Origin: Lingula anatina | Lineage: Eukaryota; Brachiopoda; Lingulata; Lingulida; Lingulidae | Direction of reading: 5' to 3' | DNA: 48,786 nucleotides | Assembly: GCF_001039355.2 (NCBI RefSeq) | Contig: NW_019775812.1 | Span: 146,061-194,846 of the forward strand | Shown here: piece after piece, positions 1-12,736 of the stretch | Layout: every line of letters begins with the position of its first letter | Numbering within the stretch: position 1 is the first letter of the stretch | Position numbers and translations under genes: made by a program | Notes under the pieces: model-generated | Told to the model about the DNA's origin: nothing | The model's database searches: none | What the model saw: only the letters and a program-made list of their open reading frames with translations

Positions 1-2
<2 letters not shown>

Positions 3-60
<58 letters not shown>
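3..60. repeat. poly(A) tract at window start
   Basis: An uninterrupted run of about 58 A residues. No retroelement body can be seen beside it within the window, so it may be a retroposon tail whose body lies upstream, or a simple homopolymer. Confidence 0.9.
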
Positions 61-61
<1 letters not shown>

Positions 62-245
62 ACCATTTTTCTAAGTTAGCAATGCTTCTCATTTGGCTTG
101 AGAAATCTTGTATTTTGATGTGGCAAAAGCCAAACTGCTCAGCAATTCTGACTAAGAGAAGGCCATCCTTTCATCCTAGTACTAGTATGTAACTACTAGT
201 AGAGTGACATTCAGAATTATTTTTTTTAGTAATAGTATTCTAAGC

Positions 246-303
246 TACTAAGTAGTAGTAGTAGTACTACTACTACTACTAATAATAATTACTATTATTA
301 TAA
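246..303. repeat. Inverted AGT/ACT and AAT/ATT triplet repeats
   Basis: About five AGT units are followed directly by about five ACT units, and then AAT units by ATT units. The block is self-complementary on one strand, unlike an ordinary trinucleotide microsatellite. Confidence 0.85.
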
Positions 304-721
304 TCAGAGACAGCTTTTCTGCCAATTTGATCACCTTTTCAACAACCTGTCGCCACCCATTCACCATTACCAATCATCATAGCACCTTTTTCATGGTTGC
401 TATCTTCCAAAGCAACATTGTGAATATCCAAAGAAAATGCAACTGCTAGTATTTTCAGATCCCCAAGTCTCATTTCCAATTCACTTACATCCCCCTGCAG
501 TGAATACAGCCCGACCAAAAGACCAATTTGAATTTTATTCCCTGCCAAACTGCAGTTTGATGGCATCATTAGATGTGATTCTATTCTTAATGGCATAACT
601 GCATGTCACTCGACAGAAAACACCAGTATGATGCTTCTGTAACAAAGTTATGGAGAAATGAAATATTGACTTCATCTAGAAAGTAGTCTGTGTATTTGTC
701 ATTTTTTCTCTCAGCTTAAAA

Positions 722-723
<2 letters not shown>

Positions 724-805
<82 letters not shown>
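724..805. repeat. Compound microsatellite (GT)n(AG)n
   Basis: About 22 GT dinucleotides run straight into about 18 AG dinucleotides with no interruption. Confidence 0.95.
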
Positions 806-807
<2 letters not shown>

Positions 808-2539
808 TAAAAATAAACTTTTCTGACCATAAAGAAATTTGAACCAAAATGGACAAAGCTTATAATATGTGCCTCTTAAAGCTGTAACGTCAACTCTCCT
901 AATCTCTTGTCATCAATCCCACCGCAGAGGAAGTTGCAGAGATTTCGGTACGGATACTGAACGAAGTGATAAGGAAATGAAAAAGCTGATTTATTCAAAA
1001 ATCTCAGTGACCAGGGATCAATGTCTATAATATAGTGTGTGCATTCTGACCAACCTGGAACAATGAAATAAAAATCTAACTTTTTCAGCTAATTAAGTTA
1101 AACTCTCCCTGCAAATCCACTCAGTGTAGATGACATTTTTTCTACAAAGACCAACAACTGCATAGATTTCTATTTTCTCTCATTCTTTTAATTCCTCCTC
1201 ATTAAAATCCAAGTTTTCATCCCAGCTGATTAAGTCTGATTGCTGATTTATAATTTAGTGACAATGTTATGAGGAAGTTTTGCAAACAATTAGTCACAAA
1301 TAAACACAGCTATCCTACCTGAAGAGATGGTAGCAGTCATCAGTATGAGTAAAAATGCCAATGTAATTTGGATTTGCTCAAAGGGCTAATCAACAGACTG
1401 AAAATAAAGGAGACAAGGTACCCTACATAATCATTATGGAATGTATAATTTTCAAATAAGTAGTAAGATACCCAGCAGGCTGACTCAATGGTTTTCAACT
1501 TGAAAGCTTTTATAAAACACGGCCTGGAAAGGCTTAGCGAGGTACGCATAAATGTCCTGCAAAGATTTGGCTAAAACAAGAGGAGGTATTCTCTGGGTGA
1601 CACGCCAGGCTTTGCCTACAGATATATCTTCTCACTCACACCTAATGTAATCCATCTTGCTTAATTTGGCATATGTCATACTAATTTCTAATGATTGACA
1701 CCTATTATCATTAAGAAAAATATGCAATGTCTCTTAAACAGACAGGGAGCAGTGCCAGTAATTTACTTTGAAATTCCATCAAACTGGACTAGAAGGAGGA
1801 GAGGGGGGGCTGCATTACCAAGAAATACATACTAGTACTAGTATATATATGTTTTCATGGTTGCACCAAAGGACCAAGCCAACTCTAATTTTTCATATAA
1901 TTCTGCAAGTCAACACAGCTGCATACCATCAGCTGAAATGGAAGACGAGAATAACAACACTGTTCTTCATAATGCCATCTCATCATTAAGATGTGACACA
2001 CAATACTACAATATACTCCAGCCCAAAGACACAGAAAATTATGACCAATATATGCAGTAAAGACCATATTGTGTGCATTATAAACCAATGTTAAGTCTGA
2101 TCCAGTGAATCACCTACATAAGAATGCATAATAATACCACAAAATTCACCATAACTGTATTCAAAATAAACTAAAAGTCTATACATCACCTAGCACTTGT
2201 ACAGCCCACCTTATAGAGACAACCATTGGTCCAAAAAAGTTGGACTCCATCAAATTCTATTATCCACAATCAGGTTATTACTTACACAGTATTGGAATAA
2301 TTCTGGTCTAAGTTAGACCTAGATGTGAACAGCTTTTTAAACACCAGCAGAATGAATCATAACCTAGCAGTAACAGGTGGTGGAATAATCTTCCTACAGG
2401 TAAAACTATGGATAATATCATGAAGACACAGTCTCAAATCAATACCCGTCTTCTGCTTTACTGCCGTGATTTACCCCAGATGAAATGAGGGGATTTGGGT
2501 ATGTGAATGGGTGTGGTCATGGAATGAATTTATAAATAC

Positions 2540-2570
2540 ATAAATAAATAAATAAATAAATAAATAAATA
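2540..2570. repeat. (AAAT)n microsatellite
   Basis: About eight tandem TAAA/AAAT units, 50 bases before the (GGGT)n tract. Confidence 0.9.
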
Positions 2571-2619
2571 CTGAGGCCATGATGATATAATTACATCATG
2601 AGAATAGTTAAGCAAACAC

Positions 2620-2660
2620 GGGGTGGGTGGGTGGGTGGGTGGGTGGAGGGGGAGGTGGGT
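2620..2660 (+). repeat. (GGGT)n tract, potential G-quadruplex
   Basis: Six GGGT units and further short G runs give more than four G-triplets with one-base loops, the classic layout of a stable intramolecular quadruplex on the + strand. Structure is inferred from sequence only. Confidence 0.85.
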
Positions 2661-2731
2661 GTCCATGCCATTAAATTAGCAAATAGAATCTATTCATTTT
2701 TACCATTGTTCAAAAGCGTGAAGATCGCGTA

Positions 2732-2907
2732 CCCGGGGGTAGCGCTAACACTCGCCAATTTAGCCAAATGCTAAAACTGACTTAAATTGGCTAAACAAAA
2801 AGGGCTTGATTTGACTAATTTTAGTCAAATTAGAACCATTTGGATAACAAAGTGACAAAAAAGTGGTGATTTGGCTGAGGGAAAAAAATTGCTAGCGCTA
2901 CCCCAGA
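2732..2907. mobile_element. Small TIR element (MITE), flanked by TA
   Basis: The ends are imperfect inverted repeats sharing the core GGGGTAGCGCTA (left about 2737-2748, right about 2892-2904), with further similarity inward (GCCAAAT). Both outer ends abut TA. The interior carries AT-rich palindromic text (around GACTAATTTTAGTC) and no open frame. A non-autonomous DNA transposon is the simplest reading; the superfamily is not clear. Confidence 0.55.
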
Positions 2908-5900
2908 TACCCCTCCTATTCTGTACAGTTTGTAGACAAGTTTGTGAAAATGATGATAAAAAATGGATGACCCCTAAAAGAGTAAATCACAGGAAACTGG
3001 TTTATAGGTAAACTGAAACCAACATACATGAGTCTACAGGCACGAGTGACATACGACACAGACATGTAGATCTGCTTTCACACCAACCTGTATCCTGTGC
3101 CATACTGGTGAACATCTAGCCAGGTACATGGTGGACTCAAGTGAGACGAGATGGAACAGCTTCTGTGTGCCGTAATTATTTTATATCACTTTTAAGCTTA
3201 AACATATACCAGTAAACATAAAGCAAGACACCTGCATGTTTAAAGATCTGAGGATTCCCATCAAAACAAACAAATACTACCTGGCATTTGTTTACTTCTC
3301 ACCATCAACAAAGATCTGTGGCGCTTGCACATTGTCACATATACATATATCTCTACTAATTGCATGATCATTGCAAACATATTCCTTCACGCTCAGAAAA
3401 TAAAACTAATGGAAGCAAAGCTAAGACATTAATGGCTGTTAAAGCAAACCTGTTTGTCTCCAAGCCTAGATCAAAACAAACTCCAAAACAACACCGATGG
3501 TCACTTGTTTACCTCGCCACTGTGTTAACTCCTGCAATGGCCGACGCCTTCTCAAGGCGTCTGTCTAACACCTCTGACGTACATATGCATTAACACATCA
3601 GTTACACACTGCCAGTCAACTCGAAATGAACAACACTTTGGGCATGAAAGGGTATCCATATACCACTTGCTCTATCTCCATTCTCCTCCCATTCTCAAGC
3701 AAAGTTAACGTGATATGGATGGAATATCATGAGTGAGCTTTCCCGAGTGTGACGAAGGAGAAAAGGTCTCCTTTTTTTGACCAATGACAATAAGAACAAG
3801 ATTTATGTTGATTTTTACTTGTAAGAGGTGCATTTGTAAGATTTCTGATTATATTAATCTATGTTATCTACAAAAACAATGTTTTTAAATACTAGTATTT
3901 GGAGAGCCTAAACACAAAGACATCATCCATTAAAGATTGTCATATTTTCTTCCCAGTTCTCCTAAAAAAGTTCTAATTAGACAGAAAGCAAAAATATTTT
4001 AAAATCTTTGTTACAAAGCGCTGTTATTTCGCATTCCATGATGTCAACAATAGAAAAAGAAATCGGTATACTCCCTTCTAAAACACATACACACATTAGC
4101 TCACGTGTGCAAATACACACACACACAGAAGAAAATTCCCTCAAAACCTTGCCAACAATCTAAGCTTAATCCCGAATATCTACTTTTTGTTGAAAGGAAA
4201 GCAACAAAAAGGAGCTGTTCAAGCTTTACATATGCAGCAGACATACTGACTTGGTCGCAGATGAGCTAGCCAATGTATTATTAGAGTTTAAAAAGTGCCA
4301 GATCATGCCTCACGGGTTGGCACTCGTTTTGAACCCTTCAGTTACTTTGATCATTGCCCTAGCTTGAGGCCTAGTAATAACGACCATCACGTCAGGGAAA
4401 AGAATTCAAAAAGCACTGTCATTATGCCAGGGTCACTCAGTCTGCCAAATACAAAAAAGTACTTCTAAAATCTAAGAACCTCCATAATTTTCCAGTTGGT
4501 GGGAAATGTCACGACAATTTTGTTCAAAATTACTTTCAATATATGTGCACAGGACATGAAAAACAGCAATATAACTGAGGTGTACATTAACCAAGTTTTG
4601 CGGTTCATTTTCATGCACTTTTATTAAAATGACCCCAACCTTCTCATATGTTGACATGCATCGACTTAGAAATGACCCCCATTTTCAGTGTGGTTCAGGA
4701 AAAAAAAGGTTTTGAAAACTGTTAAGCTGCATCCTTATTAGTATGGTATAATATATGTGCTAATGAGCCCAACTTGTTTTTCTTTTCATTTAGCCTAAAA
4801 AAATTGCATGTTAGAAGTACTGTACAAATGCTGATCAGAACACAATATTTAATGGCCAAAAATGGCTCTCCCCACCAGACTAATGTCAAATGTTGCATTA
4901 TACACCAGCACTATTCCCAATCTCAAAAATGCTGAAATGGTTAAAAGCCATGAGCTACAAAGAAAAAAAGAAGCTGAAAATATTTTTCAATGAAAACAGT
5001 ACCAGTCTCTTTTAATATTAAACATGTCTTACCTGTCTCCAATTATTTTTACTAGTTGAAATACATACAGCTGCAACAGTGGCCAAACCTAGCCACCAAG
5101 AGGATGAAGGTGTCCACTAATATAAATATATTGTACCTTTATATATTAACACTGACCAAGGGTATCTTTTTATAACATACCCGCCTCCACACGTTAGAAC
5201 AAGTGCATTACTATGTCAAACCTCATGTCACTAAAATACCCAAAGGTACCATGGATATTTCGTGCAACCACCAAAAGTCCAGAGGGCACCTGCTGACCTA
5301 TCAATTATGTCCATTTAAACTTATCTGCCTGTGAATTCTCACACTTCCCCTGTCCATGCTGGGTGTCATTAATCCTGACCTGGCCAGTGAAGGTGGACAT
5401 TAGGCTGACCACACGCCACATTATTGATGACTAGTGTGTGACCAACCTGGACATTAGGACCAGTCTAGATGGTGCTCTGTGATAATACTTGGGTTTCTGC
5501 TGGACGTTCAGCATGTGCAAGTATCAGTATCGTTTATAATTCTATTCAAATTGTTTCTTATTCAAACTGGTGGAGAATAACTAAAATCTTAACAGGAAAC
5601 AAAATTAATGTACTAATACTTGTACATGGCTTGGCAAAAAAGTATAAATAATATAATGAAGTAAAATTTGGTAAGTTGGATGCTTTAGTAAGAATAAGTT
5701 TTGCTATTCTACATGCTTATTTTGTCAATCATCTTATTTTTTATATATTTAAATAAAATTTCCTTTTTTCTGGGGGGGGGGGGGGGAGAGTCTGGAAGAA
5801 ACTTTGGTTTCCACCTTTTGAAAAGTGGCCATCGAACAAACTGTTTAAAAACTCCTCCTCTAATGAAATATTTCAAACAGAAACATCACCATATTGGTAC

Positions 5901-8900
5901 CAGATAATTGGTAGTGCAGAATGACCACTACCCTGTGGGTCATTATTACCAGTCTGGATGGTCAGGGATGATATCAGGATGAGTCAGACACTGAGATTAA
6001 CAACTCAATCATTCTACAATGACCACTCTCTTTGACAAATGATGCATCTCTGGTGATTAATTTTGATATCACCTTTATTTGCCCATGCCTGCATAAGTAA
6101 AAGAGTTCATTTAACAGAGTGTCCAGTCCACAGGATTTTTTCATGTCTGTAACATTATTACTCCCCCCCTCTCCCGCCCCATAAAACTTCTTACATCTTC
6201 TATTCATATCCTTTTGACCAAGAAAATTAATGATAGTTGCAATTCTTTACTAGTAATTGGCGTTTCTTGACAGACACACATGCACACACACACACAAAGT
6301 AAAATAGATAATTAACAAATAGTCAGAGGGTAAATATAACAGTACTTAACTGGATCTTTTGAAAGCATTATACAAATAAGTATTTTTTATTTTTTCTCTC
6401 TCTCATACTCTGAGTCATTCACATCAACAACACAGTAATTAAACAAGCAAACATTATCTACCCTTCATAAAAATGACATAAAAGTTCCAATCATATCTCA
6501 ATTCAATGTGTACCTGACCTTTTCAATATATTTTCAAAAACTGTCCCTTCATCTCATCATAGTCCTGCCTGCAGTCATTTCACCCCCGCCTGCCCATAGT
6601 TTACAGGGGTGACAAGATAATAACAGTCAAGGATAATCAGTATAAAACACACCTGGGGCTCGTTCACTGTGGTTTTGACAAAGGAGTTTTAAGTTATTAT
6701 TTCAGGAAGTGGAGGTTTAAATGCAAAATCCTGGCATGTAATTTACAAGCACTTTTTTGATTCTTTGGTGCATCTACTAGTACAGAGAAATCACACAGAC
6801 AGGGTACTGCAATCAAGCCTCTACCTGAACTTTTTATTCTCTCAAAAACAAAACTTTTGCTAAAACCATACTGAATTTGGCCCTAGGCCTAGCCACCAGT
6901 TGAAAAGGGGACAGATAATTGGAAAAGCACTAGAAGTGCCTGGTACCAGTTCATCTATGGTAGGACTGTGAATCGTTAAACGTTTCTTTAATATTAAACA
7001 TGCACTTCAACCAATATTCAAGATTCAAGGCAGTGACTTTATAAAGAGACCTGAAGTTATCGGAAGGCGTGCCAGAAAGAAGACTGCTCGTTCTTATACT
7101 AAATTACATATAATTGGGCCAAATTGGATAATGGATTCTAAAAAAAAATTGATCAGATGTTAAAAATCCCAGGAGACATCTGATGAGATCATGCATCATT
7201 AATTGCAATCTTGTGGAGAAAGTAGTTCAACTTCACAGACTTAAGCGAACTCAACAAAAGAGGCAACCACTATCACGCTACCTCCTGCCACACCCACATT
7301 TAAATTCAAGTTCACAATGTTTTCAAGTTTGCAGAAAGCCAAAGTGCATGAACCACCTTCATTCCTTGCAGTCAATTAAACTACTAGTAAAGGTATACCT
7401 TCCAGCCAAATACCAGGGCTTAAACTGCATCTTACATATTATACACCACCCATACATGACAGTCATATTTTCATGTCTACTGATGCAAGTGTCAAACTCA
7501 AGAGCACCACGTTCTTCTTGCTCTCACAATTAACTGCATACATTCCATGCAAATGTCAAACTATCCTTTACTTATGTTACGTGAAGCTAAACGAAACCAC
7601 AAACAGTTGTCACTGAACAATTTAGTGCACATGCCAACTAAGGGCCAGACCTTACCGGATTGTCCACCCATCAGACGTCACATGACAATCCATTCAAATT
7701 GAGATTTAACCACGGAACTTGTGTACCAAGTGTACAGATATGTTAATGCTAACATTCAAACTCTCTTGAGATAAAAATCAAAACAAATTACTTCTCTAGA
7801 TAAATTCCTTGTGGACTCACCAGGTCAACCAAACACACCCAGGTAAATTTACAGGTAAATTCTAAACCATATACATAAACTCCAGCATATAGTTTCACGA
7901 GGTGAACAGATTCCTCACACAGGTATTTCTATGACTTCTGTCATAGGTATTTCTCTCGGGTGTCACAGGTGGGATGTTCGCTTCACAGAGTCTGTAGGCA
8001 TGTGAGAAGCCCTTTAAGTTCACATGATCAATTAAATATGCCATGTGCAGTCGGAGCAGCTATTATACAATGCCTGACATGCAAGCAGAGCATAAAGGAA
8101 AGTTTACACGTTCAGAAATGACTTGGGATCAAATCGAGTACTTCATGGTGGTAAAATGAACAGTATGTAACAAAAATAAATAAATAAATAAATAAAAATA
8201 AATAAATAAAATAAAATAAAAATAAAAATAAAAAATACTTCCATGTAAAACTTTTGTGATGAGGAAGCAGTGCTCGATGTAAAGTGACAAAGCATAATCC
8301 ACAGCACCAGCATGAAAGTTCTGTTTTCTGTATCAAACCAAGTTGTCCATTATAAAAAATTCACTGCATAACATCGCAGAGAACCTTTAACTTTTAGAGA
8401 CTGCATGGTGCATTAAAATACTACAGGAACTTTATATAGGGATAAAAGGGACCTTCATTTCAGTTATGACGCATAAAAAAAAAAAAAGATAACAAATAAA
8501 ATGCTGTTTACGCAAACCTTCATGAATTCCTTACAAACTAAAAGAATCTTCTATGAGAGACGTAAAACTGTTTACAATCCATTTGGCTATTACACCTATT
8601 GGAGTCTTCCACCATCTATCAACACTGCAGCTATTAGTAACTTTAGAATACAGGAAAAACTGTCATCAAGACAGAGAGTAGACTGTCAATATCTCCCATC
8701 AAGAAAGCATGCTATGGAGCTAGCTGTCTAATAAGAGAGAAGTCACAACACGCAACATTTCTCCAGACAACACATAGCTTTGTGTTTGCTCTAGGGTGGA
8801 AATCATGCTATGCATGCATGTTGGTTTTGAAATGTTGATATCCACGCACTAGTATGATCTGCTTTTCTTTCTTTCTTTTCTTTTTTTTTTTTTTGCAAAG

Positions 8901-10204
8901 AGACAAATCTGGAACATGGGAAAATACGCAAGGGGGGTCTGAAAGGGTCCACTCTGAATCAAAATTAGACCTTGGTTTTTGCCTTTTCTCAAATTGGGAC
9001 AACGAAGGAGGGGGGGGGGGAGTGGGGGAGATTTACTTTTTCAGAAAAAGAACCCTGCTTACAGACCTAGCTGCCTGAACAGAATGTAAGAAAGAAAGGA
9101 CAAGCCAAACTTGGTGAGTGAAGTGCTGAAGGAGTTGTAAAATGGCAAGAAACCCGAAAGTTTGCTGATAGGGGAGTGTTGGACTTCCACCCTTCCTTAC
9201 TGTTTACAGGTGGACCCATATTGTATGCTGTTATCTTAAGCCATGACAAATACATATGATGTAACGATGCTTACTATTTGGGGTCAGCACATGCAAACTT
9301 ATCCCTCTAACGTTTAACCAAGACAAGAAGGTATTATCTTCTACTCAGGTATAGCCTGACTCTGCCAGCAAGAGATGATACGTTATGTGTGACAGGTGTC
9401 ATAAGGATATGGGGTCTGAAGAGGTATCATGTCTAATGCAACAATAACAACAACAATGGTGACAGCAATCTGGCATCCATCTTTTTAAAGGCATTGAAAG
9501 CCCTTATTATCGTCCAGATACCAAAAATCAGGTTTTTCCTGCAAGTAATTACTCAATAATGCATCCATCTTTGTGGTATTTTAAAACAATAAAGATCCCT
9601 TCAAAAATAGCGACATTTTTATGTATCGTTACACTGTTTAAGCATAGGCAACTCAAAGCTTTAATCATCAATTTTACACCTTTCTTTTCCGAGGTGAGAT
9701 AGCAACCGTTATGGAGCATAACATCATCCCTGAACAAGATTTTATCATGAAAATTGGCATAGTTGACCACGAGTGTACAGACTACAATCCCTTGCCGTCA
9801 TTTTGGTTTAAATGTTTTTAGAATGGAGTTCTGAACCCCTATGAACTAACCAATAAAAACAAAAACATACCAGTAACCACCTTGGCTAAGGTAATAAAAC
9901 ATCAAATAAACAAATGATATTTTATACAGTAATATAATTTTATACAGTAATTACAAATAAAAAAAAAAAAAAATAGATAAATAAATTAGAGCAAAACAAG
10001 TTTCCAATTAAAACCAACTTGGCCAGGGGAACTGTAAGTGCGCTTGTTTCTCAGGTGGAGAGCAGCAAAGTCACAACAAGGGGTGGGGCTCTTTTTAATG
10101 TCCAATTCCTTCCTGAAGTTATCACAAGATAAGGATGTATCTTTGCCTCAAGGATGGGTTTTATGCTATATGTAGGTGGCCTTGAACAGATAGAGATGAA
10201 ATCC
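2908..10204. other. Non-coding stretch, no supported gene
   Basis: No frame over 120 codons and none I recognise. The longest, + strand 7183-7533, is His/Leu/Ser-rich, has no family signature and looks like chance. Contents are short CA runs (about 4088-4130 and 6273-6296), a poly(G) run (about 5774-5787), an (AAATA)n block (8171-8236), poly(A) at about 8475 and 9958, poly(T) at about 8881, and poly(G) at about 9010. TACTAGTA occurs at 3890, 6248, 6775 and 7382. Confidence 0.55.
8171..8236. repeat. (AAATA)n / (AAAT)n microsatellite
   Basis: A-rich tandem of AAATA and AAAT units. It produces the Phe/Leu/Tyr-rich open frame on the minus strand (8112-8336), which is not a gene. Confidence 0.9.
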
Positions 10205-10942
10205 CAGGGTTCTCCCCAGGATTTGAAAATAGCCCTTATTTTTTTTACGCGAGAGTACCGAAGCTCGCGAAGCGAGGCACAAAGGGAGAGGGGGGGGGGG
10301 GAGTCCGGGGANCACGTAGATTTTTAACCAAATAAATATTCAGTAGTGAGCCTGTTATGTGAATAAATTTCGTCTGATGAAGTTCTGGAGGGTGTTCACT
10401 TTCATAACTTGGCGGTAAGTTTGCTCAGACTTCGTTTTGTGACTGCACGTGTTTTGTGCCAAAAGTAGGTCATTCTTTTCAGTACCGTGTAGGAGGAGAC
10501 AAAAAGACGTTAGTATGCATTAAAAATGATTTTTTAAAAGATTTTTGCTCCAAATTTCTCATAAACCATGACCTGTCTGTCGGACAGCCAACCCTGCAAC
10601 TTCACCTGTCCGAGCTGAATTTTTACCTGTCCCGGACAGGCGCTAATGTATTAAATAGGGTTGCATCTTTTCCGACATTTTCTCTTGCCGCATGGATACA
10701 TTTATTTATAAATGATCACGACTGCTACTATTCTTCAGTCAAAATAACATGAAGGATTAACTATTTATTATATTTCTCCAAAAATATAGATAAAGCAAAC
10801 AAATCTCACAGAATTACATTGATGACAAAACTAATAAGCGGATGTTGATATTCGAAACTTGTCAGTACGCAGGTCCCGCGCCCTCAACATAAGATTTTAT
10901 ACTTGTATTACTGCGCCAGGCAGAACAAAAATAAACAACTTA

Positions 10943-11453
10943 AGGGGCCCGCACACGGTGAGCATTCGGCGCGCGCCACTTGCGCTGCGCCAGATGCTCG
11001 CGCTTCTCAGCTCCCCGCAAACGATGCGCTCTTTGCTCAGCAGAGATGCCTCCCGGCCCGCCCCTAGCGGACGCACTGTGAACTGTGGGATCATGTGTTT
11101 AAGGAAACATTACATATTGTTGTTTTTTCTGATAGTAATGGATAATGGTGACCACATTAATCAATCAGACTAACTATAACTGTGTACATTTTTGTTAACT
11201 TCGCTGGGGGCTGCCATTTTTGTTTGTTTCCGGCTACTGGCACATGCGCATTGTTAGCATGGCGTGAGCAATCGGCGCTTGCACCCCGCACACGGTGAGA
11301 CATTTGTCTCAAGAGACCAAAAAAATCAAACACGTGAGAAATTTTGCTCAGCCGCGCGTGAGGCAAAAATCTCACCAAAATACCCCCGCACACGATGAGA
11401 AAACGGCGCAGCGCAAGTGGCGCGCGCCAAATGCTCACCGTGTGCGGGCCCCT
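10943..11453. mobile_element. PIF/Harbinger-like MITE with TTA target duplication
   Basis: TIRs of about 50 bp begin AGGGGCCCGCACACGGTGAG and differ between the ends only slightly. The element is flanked by TTA on both sides (10940-10942 and 11454-11456), the 3-bp TWA duplication typical of PIF/Harbinger. Further CCCGCACACGRTGAG motifs recur inside (about 11287-11301 and 11386-11400), suggesting internal TIR duplication or nested copies. It is GC- and CpG-rich in an AT-rich neighbourhood. Open frames on both strands here reflect GC-rich text, not genes. Confidence 0.8.
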
Positions 11454-11580
11454 TTAACGCGCACACAAGAGATCCAAGTACGCACACAGTCGTTTTTACG
11501 GTTTACGTCGCGACTGTCAGGAATAAAGGCATTAAAGGCATTGGTCACACACACACTCTTAAAGGGTATCGGAGTTCAAA

Positions 11581-11646
11581 GAAGCGTATCGGCAAAAAAA
11601 GAAGCGTATCGGCAAAAAAAATAGCGTATCGGGGCCGATACGCTAT
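11581..11646. repeat. Subterminal tandem repeat and hairpin in the hAT-like element
   Basis: Two exact copies of GAAGCGTATCGGCAAAAAAA (11581-11600, 11601-11620) are followed by a third GCGTATCGG inside a perfect hairpin with 12-bp arms (11621-11632 and 11635-11646). Clustered subterminal motifs of this type usually bind transposase; that role is inferred. Confidence 0.85.
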
Positions 11647-12736
11647 AAAGGCCTGGGGAGAACCCTGAATCCATTAGTCCAAGTTGCAAGAAATTGTCAA
11701 ATATGCCTCATCACAGATGTTTTCCTATTAAAAAATACCTGCACCACATGGTTCAGCCTTAAAGTTTGTAAACTGCAGTCCTGAAAGAAAGGAGAAGAAA
11801 AAAAAAGGCTGGGGCAAAGTTGACTGATGCTTAAGCTTCAGATACAAGGTATACTCTAGACTACCTGGATTCAACACTGGAAACTGGGTATCTCTGCTCC
11901 AAGCAATGACAGTCAAAGTTTACTTAAAACAGGCTGGGCAAAAACTATCCACTGTGGCTACTGGACCACTGGATGGCTGTGTTTCCAGTCAAGTTTTGAC
12001 CAACTACTAGTAAGTAAATCCTTTCTTGACAAACTGCATGAATATGCCTTCCAACCACAGGAAGCAAATCTCAAGCAAGTCTTACCTTTACAGTAGTTGG
12101 TGGGCCAAAAGAAGGAAAACCTTAACACATACATCTGTTTAAAAGACCGAGATAATACAAATAAGTTTAAGCCAGTCCAATTTAAATATAAATGCACCTT
12201 ACAAGTATTAGCTATGAGTCACAGAAAAATGAGCCTCAGGCATATTAAAGGCAGACATAATTTGGCATAATCTGTGGAATGCAATAATCATGTCGCATGC
12301 AAGTTATTGAATCAGGATATTGTGAAGATGATATATGAGCATCCAGTATATTACTATTATATACTGCAACAGCAAAATCTGATATACTGACTCTGAAATA
12401 CCATTATAAAAAGGTATATTTTTAATATTAATTTCAGGAACCAAAATAGAATTCAACATAAAATTTTTATTTATTTGACTATTCATCTACTTCCCATTCT
12501 AAAAGGCTTCTAGGCTGACAAACTAAATGGGACAACTGCTATTCGATTGTAGTTTATTATTTTTTTTCCTGGGGTGGGTGGTGGTGGTGATTGGGGGGGG
12601 GGGAGGGGGGGAGTACCTCAAGAAGGTGAACTAGAAAGAGTGTACAGAGTGAAAAAGCAGTAGTTTTCCTTAGATGGCACGTCACTTTTTTTCATTCATA
12701 AAACAAACTGGAAATTTATATATACATCCAACTCAC

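Larger units (their letters stand above)
61..2731. other. Non-coding stretch, no supported gene
   Basis: No gene is supported. The longest open frame (minus strand, 339-596, 85 codons) resembles no family I know and has no convincing splice context. The stretch holds the AGT/ACT triplet block (246-303), a (GT)n(AG)n microsatellite (724-805), an (AAAT)n tract (2540-2570), a (GGGT)n tract (2620-2660), and several copies of the palindrome TACTAGTA (180, 194, 1830, 1836). Confidence 0.6.
10205..11667. mobile_element. hAT-like non-autonomous transposon with nested insertion
   Basis: Left end CAGGGTTCTCCCCAGG (10205-10220) is repeated exactly in inverted orientation at 11652-11667. Direct repeats AATCC flank both ends (10200-10204 and 11668-11672), consistent with a 5-bp target-site duplication. 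The CAGGG start is typical of hAT-type TIRs, but hAT duplications are usually 8 bp, so the superfamily is uncertain. Internally there are CCTGTCYGGACAGG-like motifs (about 10572-10640), a 20-bp tandem repeat and a perfect hairpin near the right end, and a second transposon at 10943-11453. No transposase frame is present. Confidence 0.75.

Noticed and set aside
339-596. 85-codon minus-strand frame with protein-like composition
   Set aside because: Not recognised as any family; a donor-like GAT|GTAAGTG at about 492 lies inside it, but no partner exon was found.
7183-7533. 116-codon plus-strand frame
   Set aside because: No family resemblance, no flanking splice or promoter logic, and composition like the surroundings.
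10859-11624. Overlapping frames of 65-109 codons on both strands
   Set aside because: They lie across GC-rich transposon ends and follow the inverted repeats; no transposase signature.
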